Below are positions 1-5,104 of a stretch of 5,104 nucleotides of DNA, piece after piece (within the stretch, counting starts at the first letter, position 1; each line of letters opens with the position of its first letter). The notes below the pieces were generated by a model. It saw only the letters and a list, made by a program, of their open reading frames with translations, was not told the origin of the DNA and did no database searches. Location: assembly GCA_016933355.1 (NCBI GenBank), contig JAFGBC010000286.1:1-5104 (forward strand), given 5' to 3'. This stretch comes from Candidatus Aminicenantota bacterium. GTDB lineage: Bacteria; Acidobacteriota; Aminicenantia; Aminicenantales; JAFGBC01. A program made the position numbers and the translations under genes.

Positions 1-1274
1 AAGGCGGCCAGGTCGGAGATCTTCAGGTCGTCGCCGTGGTCCTCCGCGGCCCAGAAAAAGGCGTCGTCCCACGTGTGCATGCCGCGAAGGTTGGTCTCGG
101 TGAAGACCTCCTTCTTCCGGGTCGAGCCTTTGAAATCGAAACCGGTGGCGGAGACGGCCAGGAGGTCGGGGCCGCGGCCGGTGAGCGGGCCGGAGTAGGC
201 GTCCTCCGCGGCGAACACCTTATGGACGACCCTGCGGCCGGCGTGCTCGAGCCGCTCGAGCTTGGCGCGGATCTCTTCGCGCAAAGCCGGGGCCGAATCA
301 GGGTCGACCGACCCCTTGGGGAACTTGCCTTTGAGGTTGAGGTAGATCCGGTTCGGATCCAGGGCGAAGGCGCGCGATCCGGGCGCGATCTCCCCGAGAC
401 TTTTGGGCGCGGGGGTCTCAAAGGCGAGGTAGCCTTCTTGCTCAAGCCAGGCGTTCAGGTTGACTTCGAGCTCCAGCCCGGTGAAGCCGTGGTCGGAGAG
501 GAGATAGAGGACGGGGTCGCGCTCGTCGGGTTGTTTGAGGTTGTCGGCGACGCGCTCGATGATTCGGTCGACCCGGCGGTAGTAGTCCAGGAAACGGGCG
601 TGGTCGGGATGAGCGGGATCCTGTCCGGCGTCCCAGAGATAATGGTGGAGACGGTCGGTCCCGGTGATCACGAGCTCGAAATAATCCCAAGGGTCGCCCC
701 AAAAATAGTTGAGGGCCTTCTGGCGGCCGGACATGGTCTTGTCCAGGTCCCGCCAGAGGACGTCGTGATCTTCGCGGGCGCGCTGGGTGTCGATGTCGAT
801 CTGGTAGCCCATCGTCTCCAGGGCCAGCTTCTGGGCGGCGGGATAGACGGCCTTGGCCAGGTCGAGGGCGACGAAGCCCGACACGAGGACTCCGTTCAGA
901 GGGCGGGCCGGGTAGGTGGACGGCTGGTTGATGACGATCGATTTGCGGCCCCGGCGGCCGAGCGCGTCCCAGATCGTCTCGGCCCGGACGTCCTGGTAGT
1001 TGGGGAAGCGGAGCTCGTAGGAGCCGGGCTTGAAATCGGTGAACCCGAAGACGCCGTGCGTTCCCGAGTTCGTCCCGGTCATGAAGTCGGTCCAACTGAC
1101 GGCTGAGATCTCCGGCAGGCTGGCCTTCATTCGATGCAGGCGTCCGGCCGCGACGAGCTTGGCCATGGCCGGCATGATCCCGCGCCCGCAGAAATCGAGG
1201 AGGAGGGAGTGGGGGACGCCGTCCAGGCCGACGACGCAGACGCGGCGGTTTTTTTTCTTCTTGAAGAGGGACAT
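1..1274 (-). CDS. Alkaline-phosphatase-superfamily phosphohydrolase (nucleotide pyrophosphatase/phosphodiesterase-like), 3' end off window
   Basis: 424 residues are visible. Only a short C-terminal tail is probably missing, since the frame is open at base 1 and the last residues resemble the I-x-D-x-A segment near the end of this family. Seen: no signal peptide, so probably cytoplasmic; a Lys-rich N-terminus; V-V-G-L-D-G with metal-ligand candidate D18; S-A-V-S-W-T-D-F-M-T-G at 57-67, where S57 aligns with the Thr/Ser nucleophile; then G-T-H-G at 71-74. Further metal-site candidates are T-D-R-L-H-H (D207, H211), S-D-H-G (D261, H262) and G-M-H-T-W (H400). Family knowledge: two-metal phosphoester hydrolases or mutases related to NPPs and phosphoglycerate mutase; the substrate cannot be told. 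The ATG at 1274 is the only possible start between an in-frame TGA (1311-1313) and the conserved core. It has no Shine-Dalgarno but lies just downstream of a promoter. Family assignment is firm, specific function unknown. Confidence 0.9.
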   Translation of the reverse strand, partial: MSLFKKKKNRRVCVVGLDGVPHSLLLDFCGRGIMPAMAKLVAAGRLHRMKASLPEISAVSWTDFMTGTNSGTHGVFGFTDFKPGSYELRFPNYQDVRAETIWDALGRRGRKSIVINQPSTYPARPLNGVLVSGFVALDLAKAVYPAAQKLALETMGYQIDIDTQRAREDHDVLWRDLDKTMSGRQKALNYFWGDPWDYFELVITGTDRLHHYLWDAGQDPAHPDHARFLDYYRRVDRIIERVADNLKQPDERDPVLYLLSDHGFTGLELEVNLNAWLEQEGYLAFETPAPKSLGEIAPGSRAFALDPNRIYLNLKGKFPKGSVDPDSAPALREEIRAKLERLEHAGRRVVHKVFAAEDAYSGPLTGRGPDLLAVSATGFDFKGSTRKKEVFTETNLRGMHTWDDAFFWAAEDHGDDLKISDLAA

Positions 1275-1286
1275 GATGAACCGTTT

Positions 1287-1314
1287 ATTATAGCAAGCGG
1301 CGGGATAAAGTCAA
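1287..1314 (-). promoter_or_regulatory. Sigma70-type promoter for the phosphohydrolase gene
   Basis: On the minus strand TTGACT (1309-1314, five of six consensus bases) is followed by a 16-base spacer and a perfect TATAAT (1287-1292). This AT-rich patch stands out in a GC-rich region and fills most of the 44-base gap between the two genes. The -35 box begins five bases after the stop codon of the oxidoreductase gene. The expected transcription start, about 6-8 bases past the -10 box, falls around 1279-1281, only about 5-7 bases before the ATG at 1274. The message would therefore be leaderless or nearly so. Read-through from the upstream genes is also possible, because no terminator lies between. 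Confidence 0.75.
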
Positions 1315-1318
1315 AGCG

Positions 1319-3334
1319 CTAGGCGGTCCGTTCGGCCAGGAGCTGGGCGACGTCCATGACGGCGACGTCGGTCCGCCCCTTGTCCTTCAGGCCGTCCGCG
1401 AGCATGGTTTTGCAGAAAGGGCAGGCCGTGGCGACGGTCATGGCGCCCGAGGCCAGGACCTCGTCGGTCCGGAGATGGTTGACCCGTGTCCCGAGCGACT
1501 CCTCGGTCCACATCAGCCCGCCGCCCGCCCCGCAGCAGAACCCGTGCTCGCCCGAACGGTCGAGCTTGCGCAGGCCGCCCCGGGCCAGCCGGCTCAGAAC
1601 CTCGCGCGGCGCTTCGGTTATCCCGTTGTGACGGGCCAGGTAGCAGGGATCGTGATAGGTCAGGTCCTCGATGCCGGACGAGGCGACCTTGAGACGGCCT
1701 TCTCGGAGGAGGCGGGCCAGGAGCTCCGTGTGGTGAACGACCTCGATCGCGCGCAGCGCGGCCTTGTCCTCTTCCGAGAAAGCGGACAGCGTGTCCATGA
1801 GGCGCGGATATTCGTGCTTGAGCAGGTTGAATCCGTGGGGACAGGCGGTGACGATCCTCTTGACGCCGTAGCGAAGGAAGGCCGCCAGGTTTTCGGCCGC
1901 CAGTTGCTGGAAGAGATATTCGTTGCCCAGGCGGCGGGCCGAGTCGCCGCAGCACTTCTCCTCGGGACCCAGGACGGCGAAGGCCAGGCCGGCCCGCTTC
2001 AGGAGCGAGGCCAGAGCCGCCGATGTCGTCTTTCCCGTTTCGTCGAACGACCCGGCGCACCCCACGTAGTAGAGCCAGTCCGTCTCCGGCTCGTCCTTGA
2101 TCAGCGGGATGCCGAGATCCTCAGTCCAAGCGGCGCGATCGGCGAACCCGATCCCCCAGGGATTGGAGTTGGTCTCCATGTTCCGGAAGGTCGCGTTGAG
2201 CTCGGCCGGGAATTTGCTCTCCATCAGGACCCGGCTCCGGCGGAGCCCGACGATCTTAGCGATGTGCTCGATCTCGACCGGGCAGACGTGCATGCAGGCG
2301 CCGCAGGTCGTGCAGCTCCAGACTTCGCCCTCCTCGAACGTCCCGGGCATGAGCGGCGCGCCCTCGTCCCCCTTTTTGGCCAGGAGGAGCTTGCGCTCGG
2401 CGAGGAGCCGCCGCTCCTGTTTGAAGAGGAGCATTTTCGGAGAGAGCGGCTTCTCGCTGATGAAGGCGGGGCAGACGTCTTGGCAGCGGCCGCATTCCAT
2501 GCAGGCAAAGGCGTCCAGGTTGTCTTTCCAGCTGAAATCCGCGGACTTTTCGACGCCGAAGCGGTCCGACGTCTCGAGGGCGAGGGCCTCGAGCTCGCCG
2601 CAGCGCCTCTCGGGCCGGAGGAGGACGTTGAACGGGCCGGCCAGCATGTGGAGGTACTTGGAATGGGGGACGTAGGAGATGAACCCAAAGACGAGGAGGA
2701 TGTGCAGCCACCAGGACGTCTTGAAATGCCCGATGACCGCGGCGGCGGAGCTCCCCGAGGCGGCGATGCGGTCGGCCAGCGCGCTTCCCAGGAACGAAAG
2801 GCGGGCCGTCTCCGGATGGAGGGCGATGGCGTAGGCCTCGAAATAGAGGTAGCTCAAAGTGACCGCGATCAGGAACGCGTAGATCAGGGCCGAGTCGAGG
2901 CGGGTCGTCCTGTAGGCTTCGGGGCGGACGATGAAGCGGCGCACGATGAAGAACAGCGTCCCGGCCAGGACGAGGACGGCGAAGACATCGACGACGAGCG
3001 AGAAGAGGAGCCCGAACCCGGTTTGTCCGAAGAGGAAAAACCCGTCGAAGAAGCCTTCCAGCGCATGGTTGACGGTCATCGTGTCGAAGGTCAAGGCGCC
3101 GTAGAAAATGAAGACATGCATGACGCCCGTGAACCGCCGCTCGTTCTTGAGCGTGCAGCGCTGGAGAAGGACCTTGCCCAGGGTTGCCCCCAGACGACGT
3201 CCGAGGCCGGTCCGGCGCGGGCCGGATCGGCCGGCCCGGATGATCCGGTAGCGGAGGGTAAGCGGAGCCAAAAAGGCCAGCGCCGTGGCCGCGGCCATCA
3301 GAGCGAACACGATCTTTTCGGTGGCGGACAACAT
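1319..3334 (-). CDS. Membrane-bound heme/iron-sulfur oxidoreductase with two CCG (DUF224) domains; ETF:menaquinone oxidoreductase (EMO)-like
   Basis: 671 residues. Residues 1-235 are a NarI-like cytochrome b domain with about five membrane segments (near 9-27, 70-88, 105-131, 148-171, 207-223) and candidate heme ligands H73, H90, H211, H224 and H229. A ferredoxin region follows: C278-x2-C281-x2-C284-x3-C288-P and C341-x2-C344-x2-C347-x3-C351-P, suited to two [4Fe-4S] clusters. CCG domain 1 has C426, C461-C462-G and C498-P-H-G; CCG domain 2 has C564, C600-C601-G and C638-P-F-C641. Family knowledge: this order occurs in HdrD/GlpC relatives and in the EMO proteins that pass electrons from reduced electron-transfer flavoprotein to menaquinone in the inner membrane. 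Inferred role: quinone reduction, probably with ETF from acyl-CoA oxidation, although no etf genes are in the window. Odd: the first CCG domain has Gly501 where Cys is expected. The ATG at 3334 is chosen for its Shine-Dalgarno; a longer frame to 3481 would run deep into the preceding gene. Confidence 0.88.
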   Translation of the reverse strand: MLSATEKIVFALMAAATALAFLAPLTLRYRIIRAGRSGPRRTGLGRRLGATLGKVLLQRCTLKNERRFTGVMHVFIFYGALTFDTMTVNHALEGFFDGFFLFGQTGFGLLFSLVVDVFAVLVLAGTLFFIVRRFIVRPEAYRTTRLDSALIYAFLIAVTLSYLYFEAYAIALHPETARLSFLGSALADRIAASGSSAAAVIGHFKTSWWLHILLVFGFISYVPHSKYLHMLAGPFNVLLRPERRCGELEALALETSDRFGVEKSADFSWKDNLDAFACMECGRCQDVCPAFISEKPLSPKMLLFKQERRLLAERKLLLAKKGDEGAPLMPGTFEEGEVWSCTTCGACMHVCPVEIEHIAKIVGLRRSRVLMESKFPAELNATFRNMETNSNPWGIGFADRAAWTEDLGIPLIKDEPETDWLYYVGCAGSFDETGKTTSAALASLLKRAGLAFAVLGPEEKCCGDSARRLGNEYLFQQLAAENLAAFLRYGVKRIVTACPHGFNLLKHEYPRLMDTLSAFSEEDKAALRAIEVVHHTELLARLLREGRLKVASSGIEDLTYHDPCYLARHNGITEAPREVLSRLARGGLRKLDRSGEHGFCCGAGGGLMWTEESLGTRVNHLRTDEVLASGAMTVATACPFCKTMLADGLKDKGRTDVAVMDVAQLLAERTA

Positions 3335-3340
3335 GCGACT

Positions 3341-3347
3341 CTCCCCT
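3341..3347 (-). promoter_or_regulatory. Shine-Dalgarno for the oxidoreductase gene
   Basis: The minus strand reads AGGGGAG, six bases before the ATG at 3334, inside the 19-base gap after the barrel gene. It fixes the start of the oxidoreductase at 3334. It also shows that this genome uses Shine-Dalgarno sites, which makes their absence at the phosphohydrolase start notable. Confidence 0.75.
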
Positions 3348-3353
3348 GAGCAA

Positions 3354-4178
3354 CTAAAACGGAATGGCGATGCCCCACAGATATTTATGATACTTGAGCT
3401 TGCGGCCGAGCGGGCTCTTCTCGCGGTCCTGCCAGAGCCCGCCGCCGCAGGAGAGCTCGAGCCAGTCGGCGACCGGGACACGGAGGAGGACGTCGAGGAC
3501 GAAGGAGGTGCCGACCGTCAGGAGCTCGGACGCCCTGGAGACGATTTGGACGTTCAGCGTGGCCTGATCCCGGACCCAGACCGCCGCCCTTAAGCCCATT
3601 TCCTGCTTGATCTTGTCGCCCGACAGGTCGACGTGGGCGCGCTGATTCGTGTGGTGAAACAGCGACAGAAAGGGCTCGAGATAGAACGCGTCCGTGGCCA
3701 GCGGCAGCCCCAACCCGACATAGTTCCGGTTCTCGTAATAGGGCTTGCCCATGCGCAGGCTCTGATGGTCGGAATCGTGATTGCTGTCGTGGCCTACGAC
3801 TAGGACGAGGTTTTCGGCGAGGCCGTGACGCAGCGAGAAATGCCAGTCGAACTTGGTCCGGTTGTGCCCGTCGTCGTGGGTCAGGAGCTGGGCCAGGAAG
3901 CGCGTCTTCGGGGAGAAATAGATGACGTTCCGGAAGCCGTAATTCCAGCGGTCGACGAGTCCGGTCTGGTCGGTGTAGCTCGGAAAAGACGAGGGGGCCA
4001 GAAGATGGCCGAAGATCTCGCCCTGAACGACGATCGTCCTCCGGGCCGAGAGGAGCCCGCGCTCGGGCTCGGGGCGGTGGATGAAGAGATCGTAGCCGGA
4101 CAGCGGCGCGCCGGCGAGGACTCCCAGTCCCAGGAGGAGGACGGCGCGAAGGGTTCGGACAGGACGGTCAGAATTCAT
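3354..4178 (-). CDS. Outer-membrane beta-barrel protein with OMPLA/PagL-like H-x-S-N motif; putative lipid hydrolase
   Basis: 274 residues; no family recognised with certainty. Seen: a signal peptide (R6 and R9, hydrophobic core about 11-27, likely cleavage near 28-30), then alternating hydrophobic/polar strands throughout and a C-terminal phenylalanine (W-G-I-A-I-P-F), the usual sorting signal of outer-membrane barrels. The mature length of about 245 residues would suit a barrel of 10-12 strands; E. coli OMPLA is of similar size (about 269). A strand at 123-129 ends in G-H-D-S-N (H130, S132), and after a His/Asp-rich turn the next strand opens with N150-R-N-Y153. OMPLA has His-x-Ser-Asn followed by Asn-Arg-x-Tyr in the same strand-turn-strand setting; PagL also has H-x-S-N. 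The turn is about six residues longer than in OMPLA. The protein is also rich in His (101, 105, 113, 118, 134, 138, 175, 176, 182). Barrel nature is likely; enzymatic role is a hypothesis. It is translated in overlap with the TonB receptor and precedes the oxidoreductase by 19 bases. Confidence 0.85.
   Translation of the reverse strand: MNSDRPVRTLRAVLLLGLGVLAGAPLSGYDLFIHRPEPERGLLSARRTIVVQGEIFGHLLAPSSFPSYTDQTGLVDRWNYGFRNVIYFSPKTRFLAQLLTHDDGHNRTKFDWHFSLRHGLAENLVLVVGHDSNHDSDHQSLRMGKPYYENRNYVGLGLPLATDAFYLEPFLSLFHHTNQRAHVDLSGDKIKQEMGLRAAVWVRDQATLNVQIVSRASELLTVGTSFVLDVLLRVPVADWLELSCGGGLWQDREKSPLGRKLKYHKYLWGIAIPF
4168..4178 (-). promoter_or_regulatory. Start-stop overlap coupling the receptor and barrel genes
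   Basis: The 11-base stretch ATGAATTCTGA holds both the ATG of the barrel gene and the TGA of the receptor gene in different frames. The sequence just upstream has only a weak GGGG (4186-4189) as ribosome-binding site. Ribosomes ending on the receptor probably help start the barrel protein, which implies joint expression. Confidence 0.6.
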
Positions 4179-5104
4179 AGGCCAACCCCAGTCGGAAGAT
4201 GCGCGGCGATTCGACCTCGGTCGCGAAGCGGAGCGGCCAGTCCGGGCCGGTCCAGGGATTCTCCTCGGTCGCCAGGTGCTGGTTGAAGACGTTGAACCCG
4301 TCCAGCAACAGCCGCAGGCGGCCGCCGCCGACGGCCAGTGTTTTTTCGAGGCGGACGTCCCAGGTCATGTTGAATTCGTAGCGGGCGACGCCCCGGGGAT
4401 GGGCCATGATCGCGAACGGACCCTGGTTGAGCCCCTCGACGACGATCCAGCGGGCGAAGGGCTGGCCGTCGTAGTACTTGCCGAGGACGGCTAGCCGCGT
4501 CCCGGCCGGCCCGTCCAGGGCCAGGGCGGTCCGGACGACATAGGCGCGGTCGAAGCGAAGGCGACCCTTGGCGTTAATGAGCGCGTTCGGGTTGTCGTAA
4601 AGGGCGCCGGGCAGCCCGTCGTCGTTCTCCCATTCCGTGTATCCCGGGCTCGTCGTCCCGATCGCTTCGGTCGCGGTGGCCGCCAGGAAAAACCCTCCCC
4701 GCCGTCCGAACGGCTTGACGACCGTCAGGTCCAGCCCGCGGTAGCGCGAGATGGGTCGGCTCGGCGAGACGGGATTCGTAAGGAGCCGCCAGTCCCGGCC
4801 CAGCGAATCGGCGCTTTGATTGAAGACCGTGACATTCAGGTCGTCGTGGGTCCCGGGCAGGAGGTCGTCGCCCGGGTCGTAGATCGCGACCGGATCGTAG
4901 GCGGAGAAGGGGACTCCGGTGTTGACCGCCGCGACGAGGTTGCGCGTCTCGCGGTAGAATCCGGCCAGCGCGGCCCGCCAGCCCCGACCCAGGCCGCCGC
5001 CCACGGACACCGAGAACTCGTCCGTAAAAGGACGCTTGAGGTCGGCGTCGATCCCGGCGTAGGCGGGGCCTTCGCGCCGCAGGAGGCGCCCGCGCTCCGC
5101 GTCT
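4168..5104 (-). CDS. TonB-dependent receptor, C-terminal beta-barrel part (5' end off window)
   Basis: 311 residues are visible and the frame is open to the window edge, so the plug domain and most of the barrel lie outside. Seen: repeated amphipathic strand patterns with aromatic ends; a D-P-G-D-D-x4-G-T-H-D-D loop of the kind common in Oar-like receptors; D-G-F-N-V-F-N at visible residues 268-274, close to the D-x-F-N-L-F-N signature near the end of many TonB receptors; an E-N-P-W-T-G-P-D loop; and a last strand ending L-G-L-A-Y-E-F with terminal Phe. Family knowledge: such receptors import substrates across the outer membrane using TonB energy. The substrate cannot be told. In Acidobacteriota-type genomes these proteins often carry an N-terminal carboxypeptidase-regulatory-like domain, which cannot be seen here. 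A GTG at 5010 is not the real start, because barrel-like sequence (for example A-Y-A-G-I-D-A-D-L-K) continues upstream. Confidence 0.88.
   Translation of the reverse strand, partial: DAERGRLLRREGPAYAGIDADLKRPFTDEFSVSVGGGLGRGWRAALAGFYRETRNLVAAVNTGVPFSAYDPVAIYDPGDDLLPGTHDDLNVTVFNQSADSLGRDWRLLTNPVSPSRPISRYRGLDLTVVKPFGRRGGFFLAATATEAIGTTSPGYTEWENDDGLPGALYDNPNALINAKGRLRFDRAYVVRTALALDGPAGTRLAVLGKYYDGQPFARWIVVEGLNQGPFAIMAHPRGVARYEFNMTWDVRLEKTLAVGGGRLRLLLDGFNVFNQHLATEENPWTGPDWPLRFATEVESPRIFRLGLAYEF

Noticed and set aside
36..1106. 356-codon open frame on the plus strand opposite the phosphohydrolase
   Set aside because: The opposite strand encodes a protein with all expected metal and nucleophile motifs; this frame shows none and is a GC-driven shadow.
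1249..1256. A8 run in codons 7-9 of the phosphohydrolase, containing a canonical A-AAA-AAC slippery heptamer
   Set aside because: A -1 shift here leads to a stop after about 40 codons with no recognisable product, and the zero frame gives the full enzyme. It most likely just encodes a Lys cluster.
1275..1318. Possible terminator between the oxidoreductase and the phosphohydrolase
   Set aside because: The gap shows no stem followed by a T-run on the minus strand; it is filled by the promoter.
3201..3240. Overlapping GC-rich inverted repeats, such as a 6-base stem with 4-base loop at 3211-3226
   Set aside because: They lie inside coding sequence for an Arg/Gly-rich loop after the first membrane segment and have no T-run. 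Such short palindromes are expected at this GC content.
1475..3349. 624-codon open frame on the plus strand opposite the oxidoreductase
   Set aside because: It is antisense to a gene with clear heme, ferredoxin and CCG motifs. Its product is a low-complexity, acidic Arg/Glu/Gly-rich string with no domain pattern, as expected opposite a high-GC gene.
3335..3481. Longer N-terminus (49 more residues) for the oxidoreductase
   Set aside because: It would overlap the barrel gene by about 128 bases and its sequence is Ser/Arg-rich and unlike a membrane-protein start, whereas the ATG at 3334 has a well-placed Shine-Dalgarno and begins directly before the first membrane segment.
4168..5010. GTG at 5010 as the start of a complete 280-residue protein
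   Set aside because: The frame stays open to the window edge with barrel-like residues, no Shine-Dalgarno or signal peptide is seen at 5010, and TonB receptors are far longer, so the gene is simply cut by the window.

Overview
The window is GC-rich (roughly 60-65% by eye) and densely coded, with every supported gene on the minus strand. Reading in the direction of transcription (high to low coordinates), it holds four genes. They are the C-terminal part of a TonB-dependent outer-membrane receptor, a 274-residue outer-membrane beta-barrel protein, a 671-residue membrane-bound iron-sulfur/heme oxidoreductase, and an alkaline-phosphatase-superfamily phosphohydrolase whose C-terminus lies off the window. 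The receptor and barrel show a Gram-negative cell. The receptor's C-terminal style and the oxidoreductase fit Acidobacteriota or the related Aminicenantes, but this is inference from general family knowledge and not proof.

Layout: the receptor gene (4168-5104, 5' end off the window) overlaps the barrel gene (3354-4178) by 11 bases. A 19-base gap with a clear Shine-Dalgarno separates the barrel gene from the oxidoreductase (1319-3334). These three look like one transcription unit. A 44-base gap then carries a near-consensus sigma70-type promoter that drives the phosphohydrolase (1-1274), apparently as a leaderless or nearly leaderless message. No RNA genes, mobile elements, CRISPR arrays or convincing terminators were seen.

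Two points deserve attention. First, the barrel protein carries an H-D-S-N motif at the end of one strand, followed by N-R-x-Y at the start of the next. This is the arrangement of the catalytic residues of outer-membrane phospholipase A (OMPLA), so it may be a divergent surface lipid hydrolase. Second, the oxidoreductase has the architecture of ETF:menaquinone oxidoreductases (NarI-like heme domain, two ferredoxin motifs, two CCG domains), but the first CCG domain has lost its last cysteine. A speculative joint reading is that the unit links release or uptake of lipids at the cell surface to feeding electrons from fatty-acid oxidation into the quinone pool.
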